Assembly: GCA_035652075.1 (NCBI GenBank)
Contig: DASREL010000065.1
Location: forward strand, 1-64,000
From: Gp6-AA45 sp035652075
GTDB lineage: Bacteria; Acidobacteriota; Vicinamibacteria; Vicinamibacterales; CAVVIG01
Length of the DNA stretch: 64,000 nucleotides
Reading direction: 5' to 3'
The notes under the pieces: model-generated
Database searches by the model: none
Seen by the model: the letters and a program-made list of their open reading frames with translations, nothing else
What the model was told of the DNA's origin: nothing
Program-made: the position numbers and the translations under genes
In this document: piece by piece, positions 7,107 to 15,353 of the stretch
How the letters are laid out: every line of letters begins with the position of its first letter
Position numbering within the stretch: position 1 is the first letter of the stretch

Positions 7107-8153
7107 CTACCGAACGAAAGTCCCGAGAAACAAACGCGCGAACGGCGACGAAGTCAGGTCGCCGGCCGCGAGGTTGAACGACTGCGCCAGCCCCGAACTG
7201 TTCGCCAGCACGATGAACGTCAGGCCGCGCCGCGGCAACGTCACGACCATGGACGAGGACGCGTTGTCGGCAACGCCAAACTGCCAGACGACCGGTTCGC
7301 CCTGATACGTCTGCACGAACCAGCCGATGCCGTGTGGCAGCGCCGGGCCGCTCAGGTTCAGCGGCGCCGTCCACGCCGTCAATAGCGTCTGCGGCCGAAC
7401 GACGAGGCCGCTCTTCAGCGCCACGTCAAACTTTGCGAGATCGCGCACGGTCGACACGGCACCAGCCGACGGCGTCAGCGCCGTCGCGCGATACGACGAG
7501 GCCGTCGCCTTGCCTCTGCCGTCCACCGCATACGGCGTCGCGAGGCGCGCGACGACGCCGCTGTAGCGCTGTTGCGTCGCGGTGTCGAACTCGACACCAA
7601 CGGCCGCGTCGCTGCCAGGGACCGAGTCGTACATCCCCATGCGATCGAGCAGCGCGCCGATCCCCGATCGGAACGACGAATCGGTGCACTTCGCGATCGC
7701 GTCGGCCATCGGCGCGAGCCGATCGAGGCGATACGCGAACGTGAGCCCGGACGCGCCCTGCGACGTATGCGTCATCAGCATGCGCAGCGTCGCGCCCGCA
7801 TCGGCGCTCGCCGGCACGTACTTGCCGACGGGATCGTCGATCGAAATCCATCCGCTCTCGTCGCACCGCAGCGCGAGCGACGCGACGATGAATTGCGTGA
7901 GGCCGTCGATCTCGAACGGTGTATCGGCGAGGACCGCTTTATTGCGGTCGACATCCTGAAGACCGAAGCTCCGCTCCCACGCCGTCGTCGTCCCCGTCAC
8001 GATTGTTGCGGCCATGCCGGGGATACCGGTCTGTACGCGCAACCCTTCGAGGTAATCGCCGAAGACGCTGTACACGAGGCTGTCGGCGGCGCGCGTCGGC
8101 GCGATGGCAAGAGCCGACAGGATCACCGTGAGGCACAACAGCCGATGTTTCAT
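7107..8153 (-). CDS. Beta-lactamase-fold exported protein lacking catalytic Ser/Lys
   Basis: 348 residues with a signal peptide (LCLTVILSALAIAPTRAA), exported. The fold is that of class C beta-lactamases and esterases: GIPGMAATIV, WERSFGLQDVD, SIDDPVGKYVP, ATLRMLMTHTSQG, Tyr in TFAYRLDRL, LLDRMGM and HGIGW near the end. The catalytic S-x-x-K, normally in an F-x-I-x-S-x-T-K context, is replaced by FEIDGLTQF (Gly for Ser, Gln for Lys), and the Y-x-N motif is Y-R-L. It is therefore probably a binding or regulatory pseudo-enzyme. The start at 8153 gives a normal signal peptide; an upstream in-frame ATG overlaps a TATGAT box at 8181-8176. Confidence 0.88.
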   Translation of the reverse strand: MKHRLLCLTVILSALAIAPTRAADSLVYSVFGDYLEGLRVQTGIPGMAATIVTGTTTAWERSFGLQDVDRNKAVLADTPFEIDGLTQFIVASLALRCDESGWISIDDPVGKYVPASADAGATLRMLMTHTSQGASGLTFAYRLDRLAPMADAIAKCTDSSFRSGIGALLDRMGMYDSVPGSDAAVGVEFDTATQQRYSGVVARLATPYAVDGRGKATASSYRATALTPSAGAVSTVRDLAKFDVALKSGLVVRPQTLLTAWTAPLNLSGPALPHGIGWFVQTYQGEPVVWQFGVADNASSSMVVTLPRRGLTFIVLANSSGLAQSFNLAAGDLTSSPFARLFLGTFVR

Positions 8154-8219
8154 GGGGCCGGGGGGAGTGCTGGTGATCATAGCAAATTGCGGTACAGTGG
8201 CGCGCGGAGGATTACAGGA

Positions 8220-8546
8220 ATGCACTATCACGAGCCTGAGGATCTGAAACAACTGGGAGAACTGAAGAAACTGGCGCCTGAGGAGTTCAAGGGCTTCGTC
8301 GAATTGGACAAAATCGTCGGTCGCGAAGACGGCGCGATCCCGAAGAAATACCGCGAGCTGATCGCGCTGGCGGTCGCCCACACCACGCAGTGCCCCTATT
8401 GTCTCGACGTCCATTCCCGCAACGCGAAGAAAGCGGGCGCGACGCGTGAAGAGGTCGCCGAGGTCGCGTTCATCGCCGCGGCGCTGCGCGCCGGAGCCGC
8501 CGTGACGCACGGCCTGCTCGCGCTGAAGCTCTTCGACCGTCCTTAA
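8220..8546 (+). CDS. AhpD-like carboxymuconolactone decarboxylase family protein
   Basis: 108-residue cytoplasmic helical protein. The core KYRELIALAVAHTTQCPYCLDVHSRNAKKAG contains the CxxC-xx-H redox centre of AhpD-type proteins (Cys-Pro-Tyr-Cys, His three residues later), preceded by the conserved Glu that relays protons. Such proteins act as thiol-dependent peroxidases or reductants. It has a good ribosome site (GGAGG, 8206-8210) and a TACAGT -10-like box at 8193. Its stop overlaps the next start (TAATG), so the two genes are translationally coupled although their functions seem unrelated. Confidence 0.92.
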   Translation: MHYHEPEDLKQLGELKKLAPEEFKGFVELDKIVGREDGAIPKKYRELIALAVAHTTQCPYCLDVHSRNAKKAGATREEVAEVAFIAAALRAGAAVTHGLLALKLFDRP

Positions 8547-10714
8547 TGCTCGATCTGCTGGTGATGCTGACGGCGTGTCTCGCCGCCGGCATCGCGCTCT
8601 GGCTCGCGCCCGCGTCGATGCACATCGTCGGGTGGTCGGCCGCGGGTGCCGATCGCGTCGCGGTCTTCGCTCCCTTGTATTGGTTGTGGATCGCGATCGG
8701 CGGTGCCGTCGCCGCCGCGGCCCTCCTCTCTCGACGCGTGCCGGTGCGCCGCGCGGTCTGGCTCAACGCGCTGTGGCTGTGGGTCGTTCCGTATCTGCCC
8801 TGGCTCGGTGCCAAAGCGCCGCTCGTGCTGCTGCTCGCCGGTCCGATCAAGTGGTGGATTGCGGCGGTGGCGATCGTCTCGGTGATAAAACCTCGCATCG
8901 CGTTCACACACTCTCAAGTGCCGTTGCCGGTGGTGTTCGCCGTCTCGTTCGTGCTGTACGCCATTTGCGGACTGCGATCGTATGATCGGATCGGCATCAG
9001 CGGCGACGAACCGCATTACCTCGTCATCACGCACAGCCTGCTCGTCGATCACGATTTGCAGATCGAGAACAATCACCGGAACGGCGACTACAAAGCATTC
9101 TTCCCGGGCACGCTCCAGCCGGACTTCCTGCAGCGCGGCGTCAACGACCAGATCTACTCGATCCACGCCCCGGGGCTTCCAGCGCTGCTGGTTCCCGGCT
9201 ACGCGATCGCCGGCGCGCGCGGCGCGATCGTCACCGTCGCGTGTATCGCTGCGCTCGGTGCGGTCGCGGTGTTCGATATGGCGCTCGCGATCGGCGGCGC
9301 CGGCGTCGCGTGCCTGATCTGGTTGTTCGTCTGCTTCAGCGTCCCGGTCGTCCCTCACGCGTGGTCGTTGTATCCCGAGGCGATCGCGTTCGCGATCGTC
9401 GCGTGGAACATTCGCCGGCCGAACGGATTCACGATCGCGCTCCTGCCGTGGCTGCACACGAAGTTCGTCGTGCTTCTCGCCGCGTTGACGGTGTGGGGTG
9501 TGGTCGAGGCGCGGCTGAAAGGCGCGCGCTATACGCCGCGACAGGTCATCGCGTTCGGTGTACCGATCGCGATCTCGCTCGCCGCGTGGTTCTCGTTCTT
9601 CTACGTGATCTACGGGACATTCAATCCGCAGGCGCCGTACGGCGCGAATCCGAATCAGAATGCGATCGCCAACATCCCGCGTGGAATTCTCGGGATGTTG
9701 ATCGACCAGAAATTCGGACTGCTGATGTACGCGCCGGCGTTCCTCGCGGCCGCTGTCGGGCTGTGGCTCGGCGAGGTCCATGCTCGCTGGCGCCGGCTGA
9801 CGATGGGTGCGACGGCGACGATGGTGATCTTTGTGCTGGTGTCGGCGCGGTTCTACATGTGGTGGGGCGGATCGAGCGCGCCGGCGCGCTTTCTCGTTCC
9901 CATCGTGCCGCTCGCGGCAGCGCTGGTGGCGATCGCACTGACCGAAACGCGCGGAGCGCTGCGCGGCGCCATCCTCGCTCTCGGCAGCGTCAACGTCCTC
10001 GTGGCGCTCATCGCTGTCACGTCGCGCGATCCGCGGATGCTGTTCAGCGATCCGCATGGCACGTCACACTTCCTTCGCGCGGTCGAAGGCAGTGTGCCGG
10101 CCGACTCGATCGTGCCGACCTTTACCGAGGAGAAATGGCCTGCGGGCGGTCACGTGCCGATGGGCGCGCGCAACATCTCCGCCGTCCGCGGCCGCCTCGA
10201 GCTGCGCGATGCGTACGATCCCGAGGGACGCCGCGCGTTCGACTACGCGACGCTGTCGAAGATGTCGCCGCAGGCGTGGCTCGAGCGCGCGCGCGTGACG
10301 CTCGATCCCGGACAGATGCGTTCGTTTGTCGTCGCGATGGAACCCATCGCCGGCCGCCCGAATGCGTTCATCGCGTACCGCGACGACAAGGCGTATCCCG
10401 AAGGCGGCGTCTTCTGGACCGACGGCACGTCGCGCGCACGGCTGTTCATTCTTCCGGCGGGCGCGCGGGAACTGGTCCTGACGCTGCACGTCGGCGCGAA
10501 CGGCGGGACGGTGTCGGTGGACGTCGATGGGCGGCGGCAGCAGCTGGCGCTGCAACACGACGAGACGCGTCAGCTGACGGTCCCGCTTCCGGCGGGCGTC
10601 GACCGCGTGCCGATGACTGTTGAGTCCTCGGCGGCGTTTCGGCCGAGCGAACACGATCCGAAATCCTCGGACACGCGGTCGCTCGGCGTACAGGTGCGCG
10701 TCGAACTTCGCTAG
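8546..10714 (+). CDS. Polytopic membrane protein, GT-C glycosyltransferase-like
   Basis: 722 residues with about twelve hydrophobic helices in the first 500 and a C-terminal soluble beta-rich part (about 510-722). The first long periplasmic loop carries GISGDEPHYLVITHSLL, which resembles the acidic D-E loop motif of GT-C transferases that use polyprenyl-phosphate sugars. The loop DHDLQIENNHRNGDYKAFFP follows and is common in this family of bacterial membrane proteins. The C-terminal region (TDGTSRARLFILPAGAREL onwards) resembles a carbohydrate-binding beta-sandwich. Probably transfers a sugar to a lipid or protein in the periplasm; acceptor unknown. Coupled to the preceding gene by TAATG. Confidence 0.7.
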   Translation: MLDLLVMLTACLAAGIALWLAPASMHIVGWSAAGADRVAVFAPLYWLWIAIGGAVAAAALLSRRVPVRRAVWLNALWLWVVPYLPWLGAKAPLVLLLAGPIKWWIAAVAIVSVIKPRIAFTHSQVPLPVVFAVSFVLYAICGLRSYDRIGISGDEPHYLVITHSLLVDHDLQIENNHRNGDYKAFFPGTLQPDFLQRGVNDQIYSIHAPGLPALLVPGYAIAGARGAIVTVACIAALGAVAVFDMALAIGGAGVACLIWLFVCFSVPVVPHAWSLYPEAIAFAIVAWNIRRPNGFTIALLPWLHTKFVVLLAALTVWGVVEARLKGARYTPRQVIAFGVPIAISLAAWFSFFYVIYGTFNPQAPYGANPNQNAIANIPRGILGMLIDQKFGLLMYAPAFLAAAVGLWLGEVHARWRRLTMGATATMVIFVLVSARFYMWWGGSSAPARFLVPIVPLAAALVAIALTETRGALRGAILALGSVNVLVALIAVTSRDPRMLFSDPHGTSHFLRAVEGSVPADSIVPTFTEEKWPAGGHVPMGARNISAVRGRLELRDAYDPEGRRAFDYATLSKMSPQAWLERARVTLDPGQMRSFVVAMEPIAGRPNAFIAYRDDKAYPEGGVFWTDGTSRARLFILPAGARELVLTLHVGANGGTVSVDVDGRRQQLALQHDETRQLTVPLPAGVDRVPMTVESSAAFRPSEHDPKSSDTRSLGVQVRVELR

Positions 10715-10719
10715 ACACA

Positions 10720-10787
10720 AACCACCACCGAACACACAGAACGCAGAGAGCTATTTTGTTCTGTGGATTCTGTGCGTTCCGTGGTTG
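10720..10787. repeat. Imperfect inverted repeat, convergent-gene element copy 1
   Basis: Left arm aaccaccaccgaacacacag pairs imperfectly with ctgtgcgttccgtggttg on the right, around a short T-rich loop near 10751-10760. It lies exactly between converging genes. Related sequences occur at 22545 and 38702 in the same context, so it probably serves as a bidirectional terminator or belongs to a dispersed repeat family. Confidence 0.7.
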
Positions 10788-10791
10788 CTCC

Positions 10792-12054
10792 CTAGGTGGA
10801 CGACTTCTTCGGCGTCAGCTTGAGGATCTTGCCGCCAGGCCCATCGGTCAGCACGTACAGCGCCTCATCGGGACCTTCGATCACGCCGCGGATGCGCGTG
10901 TTGAGATCCGTCAGCAGGTGCTCTTCGGCGACGACGCGATCGTTCTTGAGCTGCAGTCGAATCACCGATTTCGCGAGCATGCCGGCGACGAAGAGATCGC
11001 CTTTCCAGTTCGGAAACAGCTTGCCGGTGTAGAACGTGATGCCGGCCGGCGCGATGTCGGGCGTCCAGAAGTAAATCGGCTGCTCCATTCCCTCTTGCGC
11101 CGTCCGGTCGTTGTTGATCGGCTTGCCGTTGTATTCACGGCCGTAGCCGATGACCGGGAAGCCGTAGTTCTTTCCCTTCTGGATGTGATTGATTTCGTCG
11201 CCGCCGCGTGGACCGTGCTCGCTCGTCCACAGGTCGCCGCTTTTCGGATCGATCGCGACGCCCTGGATGTCGCGGAAGCCGAGCGCGAAGATCTCGGGTT
11301 TGGCGCCCGCCTTCCCGACGAACGGGTTGTCCTTCGGGATCGATCCGTCGCTGTTGATGCGAAGGATCTTGCCCATGTCGCTGTCCATCTGCTGCGGCTG
11401 CATCCAATCGACGGCGCGATCCGGCAAGCCACCGGGCGTGGTCGAGGTGATGAGCAGCGTGCCGTCCGGCGCCTGAATCAACCGACCGCCGGTGCCCTCG
11501 GCGTTCAGCAGCATCTTCACGTCCTCGAGCTTCTTGTCGTCCGTCGACAGCTTCGCGCGCGCGACGAGCAGGACGCCGGGCGACCGGAGCTTGCCCGGCT
11601 CGACCCCATCAGGCAGCGCGACGTACGTCAGATAGATCGTGCGGTTGGTCGCGAAGGCACGGTCGGCGCGGACCTCGAACAGTCCCTGCTGCGCATAGAG
11701 ATTCGACGGCAGCCCTTCGACCTCGCTGACCTTGCCGTCCTTGCCGACGATCTTGATGTGGCCGGGCCGTTCGCCGACGAGGATGCGTCCGTCGGGCAGG
11801 AAACTGAAACAGAACGCGCGCGTGAACCCCTCGGCGACCGTCTCGACGTTGAACGTCTCGGACTTCGCCGGATAGGGCGCGCGCGTTTGACCGAGCCACT
11901 GCGGAATTGGTGCGTAACCATCCGGCGCGGCGCTCGCGTCGGTCGGCGTGCCGGGCGGCGGCAGCGGCGGCCGCGGCGCCGGCTTGATCGATTGCGCGAC
12001 GGCGACGGAAATCAGACACACGGTGACAAGCGCAGTCATGAGAGCGCGACGCAT
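10792..12054 (-). CDS. PQQ-dependent aldose sugar dehydrogenase (Asd/YliI-like), exported
   Basis: 420 residues with a signal peptide (LMTALVTVCLISVAVAQS) and a Pro-rich linker, then a six-bladed beta-propeller of the soluble glucose/sorbosone dehydrogenase family. Family landmarks are FSFLPDGRILVGERPGHI, the QQGLFEV stretch, MGKILRINSDGSIPKDNPF, GFRDIQG, LWTSEHGPRGGDEIN, GKNYGFPVIGYG, FYTGKLFPNWKGDLFVAG and TRIRGVIEGPDEALYVLTDG. These enzymes oxidise aldoses in the periplasm with PQQ and Ca2+ and pass electrons to the respiratory chain. The second of two tandem ATGs (12057, 12054) has the better spacing to GGAGG (12066-12062). Divergent from the DinB gene. Confidence 0.93.
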   Translation of the reverse strand: MRRALMTALVTVCLISVAVAQSIKPAPRPPLPPPGTPTDASAAPDGYAPIPQWLGQTRAPYPAKSETFNVETVAEGFTRAFCFSFLPDGRILVGERPGHIKIVGKDGKVSEVEGLPSNLYAQQGLFEVRADRAFATNRTIYLTYVALPDGVEPGKLRSPGVLLVARAKLSTDDKKLEDVKMLLNAEGTGGRLIQAPDGTLLITSTTPGGLPDRAVDWMQPQQMDSDMGKILRINSDGSIPKDNPFVGKAGAKPEIFALGFRDIQGVAIDPKSGDLWTSEHGPRGGDEINHIQKGKNYGFPVIGYGREYNGKPINNDRTAQEGMEQPIYFWTPDIAPAGITFYTGKLFPNWKGDLFVAGMLAKSVIRLQLKNDRVVAEEHLLTDLNTRIRGVIEGPDEALYVLTDGPGGKILKLTPKKSST

Positions 12055-12085
12055 CATTTCCCCTCCACGGTGGAAAAACCTCACG

Positions 12086-12092
12086 TATCATG
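12086..12092. promoter_or_regulatory. Shared symmetrical -10 box, tatcatg
   Basis: Reads TATCAT on the plus strand ahead of the DinB-like gene (ribosome site AAGGAG before ATG 12129). Reads CATGAT on the minus strand ahead of the sugar dehydrogenase (ribosome site GGAGG). Here both messages would have normal leaders, unlike the leaderless cases at 5463, 17457 and 39581. Confidence 0.45.
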
Positions 12093-12128
12093 GCAGGTCT
12101 TCTCGTTCTTCGACAAGGAGCTGACTGC

Positions 12129-12695
12129 ATGACTGGAATTCGTCGCGCGTTGTCATTACTCGCGCTCGTGGCCCTCGTGACCGCTGCCGTGCCGTCCACG
12201 GCCGGCGCACAAGACGTCGTCTCGAAGGAATCGGCCGCCGCCGTCAAAGCCTCGTTCATGGCCGATCTGGACAACCTGCACACGAAGTTCGTGGGCCTCG
12301 CCAACGCGTTCCCGCAGGACAAGTACACCTGGAAGCCGATGGACGGCGTGCGATCGGTCGCGGACGTCCTGATGCTCGCGGCGTTCGAAGGCTACTCCTT
12401 CGTGCCGACCGGGTTCGGGGGCAAAGCCGCGGATCTCGGCCCGGACGCCGCCAAGCTGCGGACGCTGACCGACAAAGCCGCCGTCATCGAGCATTTGAAC
12501 AAAGGGTTCGCGCACGCGAAGGCCCAGCTCGAATCGATCGATCCAGCGACGTTGACCGGCAAGCGGAAGATGATGGGACGCGACCTGTCGGTGATCGACA
12601 CGGCGCTCTTCATCGGCGGCGATCTCCACGAGCACCTCGGTCAGCTCATCGCCTACGCGCGCATGAACCATATCGTCCCGCCGTGGAGCAAGTAA
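12129..12695 (+). CDS. Exported DinB-family protein
   Basis: 188 residues: signal peptide (ALSLLALVALVTAAVPSTAGA) followed by a four-helix DinB-like domain. Visible landmarks are FPQDKYTWKPMDGVRSVADVLML (normally W-x-P-x-x-x-x-x-S-x-x-x-x-x-x-H) and DLHEHLGQLIAYARMNHIVPPW (conserved H-x-x-H-x-x-Q and the final PPW). The first metal-ligand His of the family is replaced by Ala/Leu in this copy, while the C-terminal His pair remains. DinB proteins are metal-binding, thiol-S-transferase-like proteins; exported versions are frequent in Acidobacteria and uncharacterised. Good ribosome site AAGGAG; stop overlaps the next start (TAATG). Confidence 0.85.
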   Translation: MTGIRRALSLLALVALVTAAVPSTAGAQDVVSKESAAAVKASFMADLDNLHTKFVGLANAFPQDKYTWKPMDGVRSVADVLMLAAFEGYSFVPTGFGGKAADLGPDAAKLRTLTDKAAVIEHLNKGFAHAKAQLESIDPATLTGKRKMMGRDLSVIDTALFIGGDLHEHLGQLIAYARMNHIVPPWSK

Positions 12696-13390
12696 TGGCG
12701 GTGCCTGAAGGGAGCCAGGCACCACGGCGGCGATTTCTGAGTCGGCTCGGCGCGGCGGTGGCCGCGTTCGGCGCGGGATCCGCGGTTGCGTCGGCGCAGT
12801 CGCCGGCGCCGTCGGCGTTCGCACCGGCGCGTCATCCGCAAGACGAGTGGCTGACGCAGCTTCCGGGGAAGCATCGCATCATCATCGACGCCGTCTCGCC
12901 GAAGGGCGCGGGCGAAGCGGTGTTGTATGCGAACAACATGTACACGACGAACAAGTCGGCGTACTCGATGGACGACAAGGACCTCGCGATCGTGATCGTC
13001 ATGCGCCACTACGCGGCGCCCTTCGCGCTCAACGATGCAGCGTGGGCGAAGTACGGCGAGTTGATGGCGAAGATGCTCGACTTTCACGATCCCAAGACAC
13101 ACGAAGCGCCGAAGGTGAATCTGTACAACGCCGCCGGGTACGGTCAGCAGCTGTCGAACCTCGGCGCGACCATCGACACGGTGACCAAGAAAGGCGCGGT
13201 GATTGCGATTTGTGAGTTGGCGACACGGATGGCGACGTCACAAGTGGCGCGTCAAACCGGCGCTGAACCCGCCGCGGTCTTGAAAGAGGTGATGGGAATG
13301 GCGCTGCCCGCCGGCCGTTTCGTCTCGGCGGGCGTCGTCGCCGTCACGCGCGCGCAGGAACTCGGTTACTCTTTGATTTACGCAGGCTAA
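12695..13390 (+). CDS. Tat-exported DsrE-like protein
   Basis: 231 residues. The N-terminus has a twin-arginine signal (PRRRFLSRLGAAVAAFGAG) and an Ala cleavage region (VASAQS). The mature domain follows the DsrE/F sulfur-carrier fold: HRIIIDAVSPKGAGEAVLYANN, DLAIVIVMRHYAAPF, a long helical centre, and KKGAVIAICELATRM, where the single Cys occupies the usual active position. Periplasmic DsrE-like proteins are common in this group but their role is unknown. Translationally coupled to the DinB-like gene; the small exported protein gene at 13407 follows 16 bases later. Confidence 0.75.
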   Translation: MAVPEGSQAPRRRFLSRLGAAVAAFGAGSAVASAQSPAPSAFAPARHPQDEWLTQLPGKHRIIIDAVSPKGAGEAVLYANNMYTTNKSAYSMDDKDLAIVIVMRHYAAPFALNDAAWAKYGELMAKMLDFHDPKTHEAPKVNLYNAAGYGQQLSNLGATIDTVTKKGAVIAICELATRMATSQVARQTGAEPAAVLKEVMGMALPAGRFVSAGVVAVTRAQELGYSLIYAG

Positions 13391-13406
13391 TTCTGGAGGG
13401 GATGGT

Positions 13407-13988
13407 ATGAAGGGACTTATTCGTGTCGCCGCGTTCTTGCTGGTGGCGAGCCCGCTCGTCGCCAGCGCGCAGCAGATGGACAAGATCAAGGAAGCGACGC
13501 AGCCGCTGCCGGACGATTTGAAGGGCGGCGCAACGGTCGTCCAGTACGACGAGAAGACCGGCGAGCGCATGGTGCTGCGGCAGGGCACGAACTTCATCGA
13601 GTGCCAGCCGAAAGCGAAGGACGGCTTCGTCCGCTGCTACAACAAAGTCCTCGCGCCGCGCCGCGACATGGAAGCGAAGCTGCGCGCGTCGGGCAAGTCG
13701 GACGAGGACGTGACGAAAGAGATTCAGGCCGCGATGAAAGACGGACGCCTCAAGCCGCCGCCGTTCGGCACGATCTCGTACCGCTACTCGGACGATCCGG
13801 GCCGCATCAAGCTGCTGTGGGTCGTCTCGGTGCCGAACGCGACACCGGAACAGCTCGGCATCTCGACCGAGAGTCAGCGCGATGCCGCGCTCAAGGGCAA
13901 CGGCAAACCGTGGATGATGCTGCCGGGCACACCCGGCGCGCACATCATGATTCCGATTAATCCTGGACCGGGAACAAGTACGAAGTAA
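13407..13988 (+). CDS. Exported protein of unknown function
   Basis: 193 residues with a clear signal peptide (RVAAFLLVASPLVASAQQ) and strong ribosome site GGAGGGG. The mature part begins with an acidic and basic segment, includes ATVVQYDEKTGERMVLRQG and a Cys pair at FIECQPKAKDGFVRCYN that could form a disulfide, then a helical region and LLWVVSVPNATPEQLGI. It ends in a glycine/proline tail. I do not recognise a family. Third gene of the likely DinB-DsrE operon and followed by a strong terminator. Confidence 0.75.
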   Translation: MKGLIRVAAFLLVASPLVASAQQMDKIKEATQPLPDDLKGGATVVQYDEKTGERMVLRQGTNFIECQPKAKDGFVRCYNKVLAPRRDMEAKLRASGKSDEDVTKEIQAAMKDGRLKPPPFGTISYRYSDDPGRIKLLWVVSVPNATPEQLGISTESQRDAALKGNGKPWMMLPGTPGAHIMIPINPGPGTSTK

Positions 13989-14000
13989 GAAGTACGAAGC

Positions 14001-14026
14001 AGGGCGGGTCCTTTTGGACCCGCCCT
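14001..14026. terminator. Perfect 11-bp hairpin terminator
   Basis: agggcgggtcc, loop tttt, ggacccgccct: a perfect GC-rich stem between converging genes (13988 and 14031). Likely a bidirectional terminator. Confidence 0.8.
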
Positions 14027-14030
14027 ATCG

Positions 14031-15353
14031 TCATCGATCGAACGCGAAGTAGCACGCCACGCCAGCCGCTGTCACTCCCACCGCGAACAACATCCCGCTC
14101 ACTGGCGCGGACACGAACACGTAGATCCACAACGCGAGCGCGACGAGCGCGGGCGCCGGATACAGCCACATGACGAACGGCTGCGGAACGTCCTCGCGGT
14201 AACGGCGCAGCAGGATCACGCCGGCGCATTGCCACACGAACTGCGACACGATCTGCAGCAGCACCAGCCAATTGATGATCTGCCCGAGCGACAGGAAGCA
14301 GAACGGCACCGCGCTGACGCCGATCGTGACGAGCGACACGTGCGGAAAATGCTTCGTCGGATGCACGCGCGCGAACGCGCGGAAGAACTGGCCTTCCCTC
14401 GCCGCGGCAAACGGAATCCTCGAGTAGCCGAGGATCAGTCCGTAGAGCGACGACACCGTCACGAACAGGATCAATCCCGTCGCGACGATCGCCGCCCGGT
14501 GCCCCATCGTCCGTTCGATGAGCAGCGAGGCAATTGCGCGGCTCTGCTGCGCCTCCGTCCACGGGACCACGCCGATGATCACCGTGCTCATCACGACGTA
14601 CAGCGCGACGACAACGACCAGCGACAGGACGATCGCGCGCGGGACGTTGCGGCGCGCGTCGCGGACTTCTTCGGCGATGTTGCAGACGTTGTTGTAGCCG
14701 CCGTAGTTGTACATCGCGAGCAATGCGACGGCGCCGGTTCGAGTCACGAGCGCGCGATCGAACTGGAACGCAGACGGCGGATACCGGAACGCCTGCGACA
14801 GCGAGAAGCGCGTCAGGCCGGCCACAATCACCCAGCCGACGGTAAGGCCGACGCCGACGAGCATCACGACGGACAGCCGGCCGACGTCTTTGATGTGGCG
14901 ATACAGCAGCGCCGTCATGGCCAGCGACACCGCTGCCGCAAGCAGGTTGTGAACGACAGGCCTGAGCGTCCAGAACACGCCGAGGTAATCGGCGAACCCC
15001 ACGGCGCCGCTTGCGATCGTGAGCGGCGCGACGAGCATCGTCTGGAAGATGAACAGAAAGCCCATCAACCGGCCGATGCCGAATGGTTTGTATGCTTCGC
15101 GGAGATACACATACGGTCCGCCGCTGCCGGGCAGCGCGGCGCCCAACTGCGCGTATACGAGACCGTCGCAGAGCGCGAGGATCGCGCCGGCGATCCACGC
15201 GTACAGAATGTGCGGACCTTCCATCGCCGCGAGCATGAACGGGATGGTGAGAAACGGCCCGACCCCGATCATCACCAGAACGTTTGTCGCGGTCGCATCC
15301 AGAAGCCCGAGGCCGCGATCGAGGTGCGAGGCTTGCAGGGTGCCGCTCACCAC
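14031..15353 (-). CDS. APC-superfamily amino acid/polyamine permease
   Basis: 440 residues with about twelve hydrophobic helices. The first helix is typical for the family (NVLVMIGVGPFLTIPFMLA) and the loop GAALPGSGGPYVYLREAY matches the second conserved APC signature. It imports amino acids, polyamines or related substrates by proton or exchange coupling. The gene overlaps the GH4 gene upstream by 7 bases, so in this operon the substrate may be a sugar-linked amine; this is inference from position only. Last gene of a three-gene operon and followed by a strong terminator. Confidence 0.9.
   Translation of the reverse strand: MVSGTLQASHLDRGLGLLDATATNVLVMIGVGPFLTIPFMLAAMEGPHILYAWIAGAILALCDGLVYAQLGAALPGSGGPYVYLREAYKPFGIGRLMGFLFIFQTMLVAPLTIASGAVGFADYLGVFWTLRPVVHNLLAAAVSLAMTALLYRHIKDVGRLSVVMLVGVGLTVGWVIVAGLTRFSLSQAFRYPPSAFQFDRALVTRTGAVALLAMYNYGGYNNVCNIAEEVRDARRNVPRAIVLSLVVVVALYVVMSTVIIGVVPWTEAQQSRAIASLLIERTMGHRAAIVATGLILFVTVSSLYGLILGYSRIPFAAAREGQFFRAFARVHPTKHFPHVSLVTIGVSAVPFCFLSLGQIINWLVLLQIVSQFVWQCAGVILLRRYREDVPQPFVMWLYPAPALVALALWIYVFVSAPVSGMLFAVGVTAAGVACYFAFDR

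Noticed and set aside
8543..10057. Long minus-strand frame (504 codons) opposite the membrane protein gene
   Set aside because: Extremely rich in Arg, Asp, Glu and His with no domain or signal, and antisense to a convincing polytopic membrane protein: a GC-driven shadow.
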